DNA of 10,236 bases from an uncultured Opitutales bacterium (GTDB taxonomy: Bacteria > Verrucomicrobiota > Verrucomicrobiia > Opitutales > UBA9783), in assembly GCA_934700265.1 (NCBI GenBank), contig CAKUXH010000034.1, forward strand, positions 1 to 10,236. Direction: 5' to 3'. The position numbers and the translations under genes were made by a program. How positions within the stretch are numbered: position 1 is the first letter of the stretch; each line of letters opens with the position of its first letter. The notes below the pieces were generated by a model. That model saw only the letters and a list, made by a program, of their open reading frames with translations, had not been told where the DNA came from and made no database searches. Positions 1 through 6,352 of the stretch are shown piece by piece.

Positions 1-173
1 TTTTGAAAAGAGAAGAAAAAAAACGTTTGAATTATTTTTTAGATACTAAAAAGGATGTAGCTGTTTTAGAAAAAATTAAAGAAAAACAAATGATAAAATT
101 TGTTGAAAAATTTGAAGCAAACGAAGCAAAAGAACGGGATGATTGGGCTCAAAGTCATTATAGGAAGGCGTAA
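1..173 (+). CDS. fliJ: FliJ-like flagellar export protein, C-terminal end (5' truncated)
   Basis: An open frame enters from the left edge and stops with TAA at 171-173. It gives about 56 residues that are strongly charged and helical, with a stretch VLEKIKEKQMIKFVEKFE followed by an acidic/basic tail ending in SHYRKA. FliJ is a small cytoplasmic coiled-coil protein of the flagellar type III export ATPase complex, where it links the FliI/FliH ATPase to FlhA. The end of FliJ proteins typically has this pattern of a Lys/Glu-rich helix with a late Asp. The stop overlaps the next start as TAATG, so the two genes are translationally coupled. The identification rests on helix composition and position at the head of a flagellar gene block. 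It could be another coiled-coil protein, because most of the gene lies outside the window. Confidence 0.6.
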   Translation, partial: LKREEKKRLNYFLDTKKDVAVLEKIKEKQMIKFVEKFEANEAKERDDWAQSHYRKA

Positions 174-820
174 TGAAAAATAATTGGATTTGTTTTATTT
201 TTGCAATGTTACTTTTTGTAGGAATACAAAATGTTTGCTTGTTTACACGCACTAATCTTTGGTTAGCCCAATTCATTGTTGTGAAACAAAATCAAATTAA
301 GAAAATGTTGGAAGAACAGCATTTGAAGCAAGAAAAAAATTTGCAGAAAAAAGCTAAAGAAGAAAAGGTAAAGTTTTGGGATAAACAAGTAAAAGATTTT
401 ACAAGCATATTGGTGCATCTTGAGAATGCAAAAAATGAACAAATTTTGCGAGGCAAACAATTGGATGATCTTGCTGTACAATTAAAAAATGAACGAGAAG
501 CTTTAAATGTTTTAAAGCAGTCTATTGAAATTTTACAGTCAGAATTGGAGAAGCGCCTTATAAAAGTAGAGCAAGCAGAGGTTAAAAACTTGAAGATTTT
601 AGCAGAGTCTTATTCGAATATGACGCCAGAATCAGTTGCCAAAATCTTTTTAGAAAGTGAAGAATCGTCAGTTATCAAAATCATGCATTTTTTGACTCCT
701 GAGACGTTAGGGGCTATTTTGCAAGTTATGTCAAAAGATATAGCGAAGGATAAGGAGAATGGTGTAAAAATTAATCGTATGTTGGAATGTTTCCGTTTGA
801 GTGAGGAGGTAAAAAAATAA
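173..820 (+). CDS. motE: MotE-like flagellar motility protein with MgtE-N-like domain
   Basis: The protein has 215 residues. Residues about 5-24 form a hydrophobic signal anchor or signal peptide. Residues about 38-139 are a Lys/Glu/Gln-rich coiled coil. Residues about 140-189 (LKILAESYSNMTPESVAKIF and onward) resemble the MgtE intracellular N-terminal helical repeat found in MotE. In rhizobia MotE is a periplasmic chaperone for the motor protein MotC; in many other alphaproteobacteria the same architecture occurs within flagellar clusters with a less defined role. The start at 173 is supported by the TAATG overlap with the fliJ-like gene and by the membrane segment falling at the N-terminus. 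The long coiled coil is the least conserved part. The family call is fairly firm; the exact role here is inferred from family and context. Confidence 0.75.
   Translation: MKNNWICFIFAMLLFVGIQNVCLFTRTNLWLAQFIVVKQNQIKKMLEEQHLKQEKNLQKKAKEEKVKFWDKQVKDFTSILVHLENAKNEQILRGKQLDDLAVQLKNEREALNVLKQSIEILQSELEKRLIKVEQAEVKNLKILAESYSNMTPESVAKIFLESEESSVIKIMHFLTPETLGAILQVMSKDIAKDKENGVKINRMLECFRLSEEVKK
803..810 (+). promoter_or_regulatory. Ribosome binding site of fliK
   Basis: GAGGAGGT lies 11 nt before the ATG at 822 and inside the last codons of the motE-like gene. It is one of the strongest Shine-Dalgarno matches in the window and fixes the fliK start. Confidence 0.75.
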
Positions 821-821
821 T

Positions 822-2168
822 ATGGACAATTTATTACAAATAAAGGATTTAATTCCAATAAAAGAAAAAACGAAATCTTCTGATGCGAAAGCAGATAAAT
901 GGTTGAAATCGATAACATCGAATGAAAAGAATTTTAAAAATTTTTCTCAAGCATTGAATGAAAAAACACATTTAAAAGATAATGATTTAGATCAATCAAA
1001 AGAAGCTTTTAATAGGAAAGAAAATTTATCTGAAACAGTAGAAGAAGATAAAATGCCAACTTTATATCAAGAAAATATTCTTACATTTTCTGAGGAAAAT
1101 ATTGAAAAAGGAACAGAAAATTTATTGGAATATTTGACATCTTTTAATGATAAAGAGTTAGATAATAAAGTGGTGGTGAATGAATTTCCTTTAAAACAAG
1201 ATTTACCCAAAGAATTTCACAAGGAAGCAATAGTTTTCAGTGAGGAAATAGTGTCTCAGGAAACTGTGCTTTCTTGTGATGATAAAATACCAGAAATGGT
1301 TCTGGAGAATGCAGCGCCTCAAGAAAAAAAGAATGGAAGTGAAATTTCTGATATTCCATTAGTTGTAGAGACTCGGCCAATTTTGCATGAGGAGGAAAAT
1401 TTTTCTATAAATGAAAATTCTAATGAAGATAATGAAAACGAAGAAGTTGCTATAGAAGCCAATGGAGATTTATTAAAGTTAGGGAAGAAAAATACTAATA
1501 ATTCTGTAAGCATTGTTTCAAAGCCATCGAAAGAATTGATGATAGGCAACACGTATTATTTTTCACAAGATAATCCAGCTGGATTTGATAAATTTGTTCA
1601 GACAAAAAATTTAGATTTTTTACGAAATATTGGCATTAATTCTGCTTCATATAAGGATAAAGAAAAGGAGGGAATTGTGTCTGTAAAACAAGTGAATTCT
1701 TTTAAAGTAGAAAATTGTCAAAAACATACAACGTTTGAAGATAGTAGGTCGCAAGAGTTAGGTACACCTTTGTCTGAAAATTTAGAGCATAGCTTTTCAT
1801 CTTCGCGACAAGATTCTTTAGGGATTAGGCAGGAAGAATCATTGGTAACACCTAGAACTGTTGTGCAAAAATATGATGAGATTCGTCAAAATTATGCGGA
1901 CTCTGTGAGTGGAGTAATTGCAGCGATTTCAGATCAAATGGATGAGCTGAAGCGTGTAAGAAGGAATGCTTTAAATGTAAAAGTTGATTTAGAAAATGGA
2001 GAAAGTTTGAACTGTCAACTTGTTGTTTCAAAAGATAATTTAGATGTTAGATTTTCAGCAATTGCAGATGGTCTAAAAACGCAGATTCTAAACCATTGGG
2101 AGCAACTAAAACGTTTTGCAGAAATGCGGAATTTTAATTTATCTAATCCTTATTTTATTAAAGAGTAA
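822..2168 (+). CDS. fliK: Flagellar hook-length control protein FliK (divergent)
   Basis: This is a 448-residue protein. FliK is a secreted molecular ruler that measures hook length and switches export specificity from hook to filament subunits. Residues 1 to about 340 are low in complexity, rich in Glu, Asn, Ser and Lys, and look disordered, as expected for the ruler part. Residues about 380-448 (VKVDLENGESLNCQLVVS, then DVRFSAIADGLKTQIL, ending in a Trp-containing helix) fit the compact FliK C-terminal domain, which is rich in beta strand with a closing helix. The gene sits directly upstream of flgD and flgE, which is the usual fliK context in many bacteria. The N-terminal half cannot be recognised from sequence alone, so the call depends on the C-terminal domain and on gene order. 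The start is set by a strong SD. Confidence 0.72.
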   Translation: MDNLLQIKDLIPIKEKTKSSDAKADKWLKSITSNEKNFKNFSQALNEKTHLKDNDLDQSKEAFNRKENLSETVEEDKMPTLYQENILTFSEENIEKGTENLLEYLTSFNDKELDNKVVVNEFPLKQDLPKEFHKEAIVFSEEIVSQETVLSCDDKIPEMVLENAAPQEKKNGSEISDIPLVVETRPILHEEENFSINENSNEDNENEEVAIEANGDLLKLGKKNTNNSVSIVSKPSKELMIGNTYYFSQDNPAGFDKFVQTKNLDFLRNIGINSASYKDKEKEGIVSVKQVNSFKVENCQKHTTFEDSRSQELGTPLSENLEHSFSSSRQDSLGIRQEESLVTPRTVVQKYDEIRQNYADSVSGVIAAISDQMDELKRVRRNALNVKVDLENGESLNCQLVVSKDNLDVRFSAIADGLKTQILNHWEQLKRFAEMRNFNLSNPYFIKE

Positions 2169-2169
2169 T

Positions 2170-2802
2170 ATGTCAATATCTAATAATATTTCTGAACGTC
2201 CTATCAATACTGAAGTTATAAACCATCAGAAACGTATTGGAGATGAGCTTGTCAAAGATAAAAATTGTAAGGAACTGACAGGTAATGATTTCATGAAGTT
2301 GCTCGTATTACAATTGCAAAATCAAAATCCATTAGAACCAATGAATAGTTCAGATATGATGGGACAAATTTCTTCATTAACATCTGCACGTTTGTCTGAA
2401 TCTTTAGATCTATTTTCTCGCAACCAGAATAGTATGTTGGGACAAGGGATGTTGGGGTGTGACGTTGTCATTCAAACGGTAGATCCCTCAGGAATGGCTA
2501 AAGAAGTTTCAGGCGTTGTTTCTTCTGTTAAAGATATTGGTAAGGCTAGCTGTAAAATCGAAGTTGATGGTAAATTTTACAATCCAAAAGAGGTTATTCG
2601 CATTAATAACTCAAATAGAGGGACCGTTTTTAGTGATTCAAATATTTTAGGTAAACAAGTGGTCTTAGATACTAAAGATGGTTGTGTAATAGGGAAGGTT
2701 ATGGGGATATCTAGTCCTAATTCTGATGCGCATATTTTAGTAAATGATAAATTATATAGTCCTAGAACAATAAAAGAAATAAAGCTAATGGGAGGAGAGT
2801 AA
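2170..2802 (+). CDS. flgD: Flagellar hook capping / basal-body rod modification protein FlgD
   Basis: FlgD caps the growing hook and directs polymerisation of FlgE. The 210-residue product has the hallmark N-terminal segment at residues 39-70: NDFMKLLVLQLQNQNPLEPM followed by SSDMMGQISSL, matching the family's FLxLLxxQLxxQDPxxPM...QxxxxSSL pattern with Asn in place of the usual Asp. The middle (about 100-200) holds short beta-strand repeats of the Ig/tudor-like portion, for example VSGVVSSVKDIG and GCVIGKVMGISS. An in-frame ATG at 2116 would add 18 residues inside fliK, but the ATG at 2170, 1 nt after the fliK stop, gives the normal family N-terminus and is preferred. The SD is weak (AAGAG), which suggests reinitiation after fliK. 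Confidence 0.93.
   Translation: MSISNNISERPINTEVINHQKRIGDELVKDKNCKELTGNDFMKLLVLQLQNQNPLEPMNSSDMMGQISSLTSARLSESLDLFSRNQNSMLGQGMLGCDVVIQTVDPSGMAKEVSGVVSSVKDIGKASCKIEVDGKFYNPKEVIRINNSNRGTVFSDSNILGKQVVLDTKDGCVIGKVMGISSPNSDAHILVNDKLYSPRTIKEIKLMGGE
2791..2799 (+). promoter_or_regulatory. Ribosome binding site of flgE
   Basis: GGAGGAGAG lies inside the last codons of flgD, a few bases before the ATG at 2804. This strong SD fits the high expression needed for the hook subunit. Confidence 0.7.
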
Positions 2803-2803
2803 A

Positions 2804-3871
2804 ATGGCACTATTAAATTCAATGAATACCGCATTCAGCGCAATGGATGGGTTTAAAAAGGGTTTTGATGTTGTTAGTAATAATATAAGTAATGTTAATA
2901 GCATTGCTTTTAAAGGATCGAAAATGAAGTTTTTACCTAGTTTTAGTACAATTCTTCAGCGGTCGGTCCCTGAATCAGAAACATCTAACTCGAATCAGGT
3001 TTCAATGCAAATAGGTAATGGGATTGATGTTGGAGGGACACCTATCAATTTTGCGCAGGGTGCACTTGAAAGTACAGAAAGTGAAACTGATTTGGCTATT
3101 GTTGGGAATGGATTTTTTAAAGTTACAGATAGGGTTTCAAATACTACTTATTTAACACGTGCTGGGAATTTTAGAAAAGATAATAATAATAATATTGTGA
3201 CATATTTGCAAGGTTATCATTTACAGGGATTACAATTCGATTCGACACACATGCCCGCATTTAAGGTTGATTATGATGATGAAAAAGGACTTCAATTTAC
3301 AGCGTTAACTGTTAACCAGGATAAAAATGCTCCTGAAATTGGAGATATAAGAGTAGAATTTGGCTATAAGCAAGAGGATATGATTAATTATCAAGATGGA
3401 ATGGAGATTACGGGAGGAAAATTGTATAAAACTGAGAGTGTTAAGCAAGCAATAACCGGTGGAAAAATAAAAGATGATGTGATTTTGAGCCAAGCCCCTT
3501 CTATAAGCGCCTTTTCTATTAGTGATGTTGGGGAAGTTTATTATACGTTTAACGATGACAATAGTACGAAGGTAAAAGGTGGGACAATATTATTAACCAA
3601 TGTACGTGATCCACAATCTTTGATACATGAAGGTGATGGTTTGTATTCAGGACTTGATTCTGCTGGAATGTTTGAATTTGATGGTGAACATTCTGGGGCA
3701 GGGAAAAATGGAATAGGTTATTTGCGCTCAAAGACGTTGGAAATGTCGAATGTCGATTTAACGAAAGAATTTTCTGAAACAATTACTTTACAACGTGGAT
3801 TTCAAGCAGCAGCTCGAATTATTACTGTTTCGGATGAAATTTTAACAGAAGTGGTTAATTTGAAACGATAG
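2804..3871 (+). CDS. flgE: Flagellar hook protein FlgE
   Basis: This is the structural subunit of the flagellar hook, the universal joint between rod and filament. The 355-residue product has the conserved rod/hook N-terminal helix at residues 1-40, including FDVVSNNISNVNSIAFKGS. It has the middle hook signature YLTRAGNFRKDNNN followed by LQGYHLQGLQ. The C-terminal helix (about 313-355) reads LEMSNVDLTKEFSETITLQR then GFQAAARIITVSDEILTEV. Its position straight after flgD separates it from the paralogues FlgF and FlgG. The length is at the short end for FlgE (often about 400), so the variable surface domain D2/D3 is reduced. Translation starts 1 nt after the flgD stop with a strong SD. Confidence 0.93.
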   Translation: MALLNSMNTAFSAMDGFKKGFDVVSNNISNVNSIAFKGSKMKFLPSFSTILQRSVPESETSNSNQVSMQIGNGIDVGGTPINFAQGALESTESETDLAIVGNGFFKVTDRVSNTTYLTRAGNFRKDNNNNIVTYLQGYHLQGLQFDSTHMPAFKVDYDDEKGLQFTALTVNQDKNAPEIGDIRVEFGYKQEDMINYQDGMEITGGKLYKTESVKQAITGGKIKDDVILSQAPSISAFSISDVGEVYYTFNDDNSTKVKGGTILLTNVRDPQSLIHEGDGLYSGLDSAGMFEFDGEHSGAGKNGIGYLRSKTLEMSNVDLTKEFSETITLQRGFQAAARIITVSDEILTEVVNLKR

Positions 3872-3877
3872 GCGATC

Positions 3878-4435
3878 ATGTGTGCTGAAAAAATAGAAGA
3901 GATACCTGATGCAAATTCAATTTCTACAGCGGTAGCACATAAAGTTCCTTCGGCTTGGGGTCCGGCCTTAACGGTTTTAGTCCTATTACCGATTTTATCG
4001 TTTGCACTAGCTGAGTTTATATTGTTCCCTCGTTTACAAAATAAGTTTGAACAAACCGTAGGTAAGATAAGCATGACTGAAAAAGCGGTTGCTCAGGAGA
4101 CAACATCATTAGAAAATATGGGCGGAGAAAAAACAACTTACGAGATAAAAGATATTATGAGTAACGTAGGTGGTGAAACAGTGGGGCAAGTTCGGCATGC
4201 ACGTGTTAGTTTAGTGCTAGAAGGAAGAGGAGAAAACTTTTCTGAATTGATGAAAAGGAATGAGGCTCGTTTTATCGATACAACTTTGGATGTATTTTCA
4301 GCATTGTCGATAGAGGATTTAAACAATCCTAACGTTAAGAATATTGTTAAAAATCAATTACTACAACGATTTGAAGAAGGTGTGGGTGGAAAATACATTG
4401 ATAGTTTATTTTTTTCACAATTTATCATAAAGTAA
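3878..4435 (+). CDS. fliL: Flagellar basal-body associated protein FliL
   Basis: FliL is a single-pass inner-membrane protein whose periplasmic domain forms a ring around the stator and stabilises it. The 185-residue product has a cytoplasmic N-terminus of about 28 residues and one membrane helix at about 29-51 (PALTVLVLLPILSFALAEF). A periplasmic SPFH-like domain follows: VSLVLEGRG near 109, then FIDTTLDVFSALSIEDLNNP, and the diagnostic end YIDSLFFSQFIIK. It lies 6 nt after flgE and ahead of fliM, the classical fliL-fliM-fliN order. The SD is weak (AGGCG). The family call is secure from the C-terminus and the context. Confidence 0.9.
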   Translation: MCAEKIEEIPDANSISTAVAHKVPSAWGPALTVLVLLPILSFALAEFILFPRLQNKFEQTVGKISMTEKAVAQETTSLENMGGEKTTYEIKDIMSNVGGETVGQVRHARVSLVLEGRGENFSELMKRNEARFIDTTLDVFSALSIEDLNNPNVKNIVKNQLLQRFEEGVGGKYIDSLFFSQFIIK

Positions 4436-4464
4436 TTGATATTATAGCTTCACTATGTTACAAT
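4436..4464 (+). promoter_or_regulatory. Candidate sigma-70-like promoter before fliM
   Basis: TTGATA at 4436-4441 and TACAAT at 4459-4464 are separated by exactly 17 nt in the 43-nt fliL-fliM gap, the longest gap in the flagellar block. Transcription would start at about 4471, leaving only about 8 nt before the fliM ATG, so the message would be almost leaderless; no good SD precedes fliM. In such AT-rich DNA, chance matches are common, so this is a candidate only. Confidence 0.35.
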
Positions 4465-4478
4465 TATTAAAGTAAGTT

Positions 4479-5477
4479 ATGGCAGACAACAAGGATAGTT
4501 TTGATGAAAAAATGATTGAATCTCAAGGTACAGATTTAGTAAAAGATGGATCTGTAATTCTGTCATTTGATGGCCAAAAACTTGATGTTGAAAAAACAAA
4601 GGTTTCTGTTTATAATTTTAGTGAACCATCTCTTTTTTCACCGTTAGAGCTTGTTTTTTTCCAGCAAATTTACCAAGAATGGTTACGTGCTTTTCGAACC
4701 TACCTTACCTTAACATTAAAAACAGATATACAACTTGGTCTTGTTCATTTTGAAGTTGAGTCCCATTCGGAATTTTTTAAACGTGTATCAGAACCCATCG
4801 TAGTAGTTTTATTGGGGGATGTGCAGCGTGGCAACATTGGCTTTTGGACATTTCCGACATTATTAGTTTTAGAAATTGTTCGAAAGTTATTAGGAGGGAC
4901 TGGAAAGGAAAAGCTTGAGCCTCGTCCCCTGACTGCAATAGAAAAAAGTTTGTTTCTTCAGTTTATTGAAGGATGTTTGGATCATTTTGCTAAGAATATT
5001 TATACAGATATTAAGATAAAAAATTTGAAAGTATTGGGAATAGAATTAGGGCTTCGGTTTATTCCTAAATCTAACAAGCCACTTGAAACTTATTTTTCGC
5101 AAATATCAGATTGGTCTTTGGAAGAAAATAAGTTTAATTGTGGATTTGCAATTCCTTGTACTATTCTTGAGCCAGTTTTGTTAGCATTCCGTGAGGAGAG
5201 AAGTAAATTAGATCCTAAGGAAGATAGAAAAAAATGTTTCTGGCGAGATGTTTATAAAAACATTGATGTTCCTGTAACAGCAGAATGGGAAAAAGAAGTT
5301 TCTGTGAAAGACTTTATGTCTTGGAAAGAGGGTACGGTTTTAGATTTTTCAATGAATACGTTGGAACGTACGGTTTTAAAAGCAAATGGTATTTCAAAAT
5401 TTATTGGAATTTTAGGAATAGAATCTGGAAGAATTATTTTTAATGTTGGAGAAAAATATAATGAGCGAGGAGAGTAA
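4479..5477 (+). CDS. fliM: Flagellar motor switch protein FliM
   Basis: FliM is the middle-layer C-ring protein that transmits the direction signal to the rotor. The 332-residue product has the CheC-like middle domain: residues 47-80 FSEPSLFSPLELVFFQQIYQ and onward, LLGGTG at 137-142, and PLTAIEKSLFLQFIEG at about 150-165. A C-terminal SpoA domain spans about 264-328 (VPVTAEWEKEVSVKDFM, then GISKFIGILGIESGRIIFNV), which pairs with FliN. The N-terminal peptide LSQxEIDALL, which binds phosphorylated CheY in typical FliM, is not seen; residues 1-45 instead read MADNKDSFDEKMIESQ and similar. The gene overlaps fliN by 17 nt. No strong SD is present at this start. Confidence 0.93.
   Translation: MADNKDSFDEKMIESQGTDLVKDGSVILSFDGQKLDVEKTKVSVYNFSEPSLFSPLELVFFQQIYQEWLRAFRTYLTLTLKTDIQLGLVHFEVESHSEFFKRVSEPIVVVLLGDVQRGNIGFWTFPTLLVLEIVRKLLGGTGKEKLEPRPLTAIEKSLFLQFIEGCLDHFAKNIYTDIKIKNLKVLGIELGLRFIPKSNKPLETYFSQISDWSLEENKFNCGFAIPCTILEPVLLAFREERSKLDPKEDRKKCFWRDVYKNIDVPVTAEWEKEVSVKDFMSWKEGTVLDFSMNTLERTVLKANGISKFIGILGIESGRIIFNVGEKYNERGE
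5448..5451 (+). promoter_or_regulatory. Ribosome binding site deciding the fliN start
   Basis: GGAG lies 9 nt before the ATG at 5461, inside the end of fliM. It favours 5461 over the in-frame ATG at 5443, which would add six residues that do not belong to the usual FliN N-terminus and has no comparable SD. Confidence 0.5.
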
Positions 5478-5730
5478 TCAAAATTTGGACTTGTTGTGGG
5501 ATGTAAATGTAAATGTTTATGTTCGATTGGGAAGTTGTTCGTTGCCAATGAAGGAAATTGTTGCTTTGGAACCTGGATCTGTGGTTCAGCTTAAAGAAAA
5601 ATCAGAAGATTTAGTGGGGGTGTTTGTAAATAATAAAATTGTTGCCTTAGGTGAAGTGGTTACTGTTGATGATCATTTAGGGGTTCGTGTAAAAAAGATG
5701 TTAGAATCTCATAAAAAGGAAGAAAAATGA
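5461..5730 (+). CDS. fliN: Flagellar motor switch protein FliN
   Basis: FliN forms the lower part of the C-ring and docks the export ATPase complex through FliH. The 89-residue product is a single SpoA domain: LLWDVNVNVYVRLG (11-24), LPMKEIVALEPGSVVQL (28-44), VFVNNKIVALGEVVTVDDHL (54-73) and GVRVKKML (74-81). All are in the canonical order with the invariant GS, VN, GEV and GVR elements. Length is that of the short FliN type, without the N-terminal extension found in some bacteria. It overlaps fliM by 17 nt and fliO by the ATGA junction. Confidence 0.93.
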   Translation: MSEESNQNLDLLWDVNVNVYVRLGSCSLPMKEIVALEPGSVVQLKEKSEDLVGVFVNNKIVALGEVVTVDDHLGVRVKKMLESHKKEEK

Positions 5731-6053
5731 TATTTTTTGCTCATGCATCAACTATTGTTACACAAGGATTGACTTCGAACGATTTGTTGGGTTTAAGTAT
5801 ACAATTGTTAGGGCTTATCTTATTTATTGTTGCTGTAGCTTTTGCATACAAATATTGCAAACGGGCAACTTGTTCTGTTCGATTAAAAGGGAAACAAGTA
5901 AAAAAGTTGGAAATTCTTGAAACGAAACCATTAGGGAATCGTCAGTTTTTGCTTGTAGTATCTTATGAAAACGAAAAATTCCTTTTAGGAGCTTATCCAA
6001 ATGGTATTCAATTTTTAAGTAAATTGGAAAATAGCTCTGATAAAAATCGATAG
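5727..6053 (+). CDS. fliO: Flagellar biosynthetic protein FliO
   Basis: FliO is a membrane protein that helps assemble the FliP pore of the flagellar export gate. The 108-residue product has a membrane helix at about 21-44 (LGLSIQLLGLILFIVAVAFA). A small cytoplasmic beta domain follows with the family pattern LEILETKPLGNRQFLLVVSY (61-80) and FLLGAYPNGIQFLSKL (85-100). The start ATG overlaps the fliN stop as ATGA. fliO is normally followed by fliP, but here the reading frame ends at 6053 and about 300 bases without a gene follow, so the operon appears to end at fliO. The call is based on size, topology and position after fliN. Confidence 0.87.
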   Translation: MIFFAHASTIVTQGLTSNDLLGLSIQLLGLILFIVAVAFAYKYCKRATCSVRLKGKQVKKLEILETKPLGNRQFLLVVSYENEKFLLGAYPNGIQFLSKLENSSDKNR

Positions 6054-6097
6054 AAGCAGTTAATCAAAATTTGTAATATTATTATAAAAATTTACAT

Positions 6098-6138
6098 AAA
6101 AAGAAGGTGCGCAGACCACTTGCAAAAATCTACGCACC
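6098..6138 (-). terminator. Intrinsic terminator facing leftward (minus strand)
   Basis: The arms are GGTGCGCAGA (6106-6115) and TCTACGCACC (6129-6138) around a 13-nt loop. On the minus-strand RNA the single non-Watson-Crick position becomes a G-U pair, making a ten-pair stem, and the stem is followed by UUCUUUUU (6105-6098). On the plus strand that position is a C-A mismatch and no U-run follows. Direction is therefore minus, although no minus-strand gene is seen upstream of it. Confidence 0.5.
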
Positions 6139-6205
6139 CACTGTAGGACACTCTTTGCTTTTAACGAACACCTTGCTTTTATCAAGGACCTTACGTTTTG
6201 CACAA
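6098..6205 (-). ncRNA. Candidate small structured RNA, minus strand, class unknown
   Basis: The island at about 6104-6203 is clearly richer in G+C than its flanks, contains several complementary segments, and on the minus strand ends with an intrinsic terminator. Read on the minus strand, a -10-like TATATT (6217-6212) would start an RNA of about 108 nt near 6205. The spacing to a -35 element is poor (TTGATT 22 nt away, or a weak TTATTA at 17 nt). The transcript would contain a CCTTG/CAAGG hairpin and the terminator stem. The segment GGTGTTCG faintly recalls the start of 6S RNA, but the length and overall fold do not fit well, so no family is claimed. It could also be merely a transcription terminator with chance flanking repeats. 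Confidence 0.3.
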
Positions 6206-6223
6206 AAACTAAATATAAGTGTG

Positions 6224-6348
6224 AATAGTTTTTTTAATAAATCAACCAAAAAATGATTATTTTTTTATTCTTTTAACATTTATTGCATCAGTTCAATAGT
6301 TTTTTATTAAAATAGCTTTACTTTTGGCATTTTTTTATTGAAACTATT
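6224..6348. promoter_or_regulatory. Repeated AATAGTTT boxes before the regulator gene
   Basis: AATAGTTTTTT occurs as direct copies at 6224-6234 and 6295-6305, and the exact reverse complement AAACTATT lies at 6341-6348, 5 nt from the ATG at 6353. A poor promoter-like pair lies between them: TTGCAT (6283-6288) with TATTAA (6305-6310, 16 nt spacing) or TAAAAT (6308-6313, 19 nt). CI/LexA-like regulators often bind inverted boxes that overlap their own promoter, so these could be autoregulatory operators. AT-rich composition makes chance copies likely; the same 8-mer also appears inside fliK near 1229. Confidence 0.25.
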
Positions 6349-6352
6349 AGCC

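Larger units (their letters stand above)
6054..6352. other. Intergenic region between fliO and the S24-type regulator gene
   Basis: This stretch of about 300 bases has no convincing protein gene. From left to right it holds an AT-rich 3' flank of fliO (6054-6103), a G+C-richer island with several inverted repeats (6104-6203), and a very AT-rich promoter-like stretch (6204-6352) before the regulator start. Inverted repeats in the island are GGTGCGCAGA/TCTACGCACC, TGCAAAA (6121-6127)/TTTTGCA (6196-6202), AAGGTG (6104-6109)/CACCTT (6169-6174) and CCTTG (6171-6175)/CAAGG (6183-6187). No tRNA cloverleaf was found. No T-rich terminator for the plus-strand flagellar operon is visible. Confidence 0.8.

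Noticed and set aside
2116..2169. N-terminal extension of flgD starting at 2116
   Set aside because: The extra 18 residues are translated from within the conserved end of fliK; the ATG at 2170 gives a normal FlgD start.
3180..3196. Short AAT triplet run inside flgE as a possible phase-variable repeat
   Set aside because: It is only about four asparagine codons in AT-rich coding DNA, and triplet changes would not shift the frame.
2804..3871. Calling the hook protein FlgF or FlgG
   Set aside because: FlgF and FlgG are shorter (about 250-260 residues), and the gene directly follows flgD, as flgE does.
6060..6203. Minus-strand frame of 47 codons starting with GTG through the same island; it was considered as a ribosomal protein L36-like product
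   Set aside because: The residues do not line up with L36 or another small protein, no SD is present, and the frame runs through the terminator stem.
6098..6205. Assignment of the island as 6S RNA, SRP RNA or tmRNA
   Set aside because: Only a short GGTGTTCG resemblance to 6S exists; the length of about 108 nt and the pairing do not fit 6S, and the SRP and tmRNA core motifs are absent.
6107..6256. Plus-strand frame of 49 codons starting with GTG within the intergenic island
   Set aside because: It has no SD, no ATG, no recognisable protein pattern, and overlaps the inverted repeats; it is more likely a by-product of a structured or G+C-richer segment.
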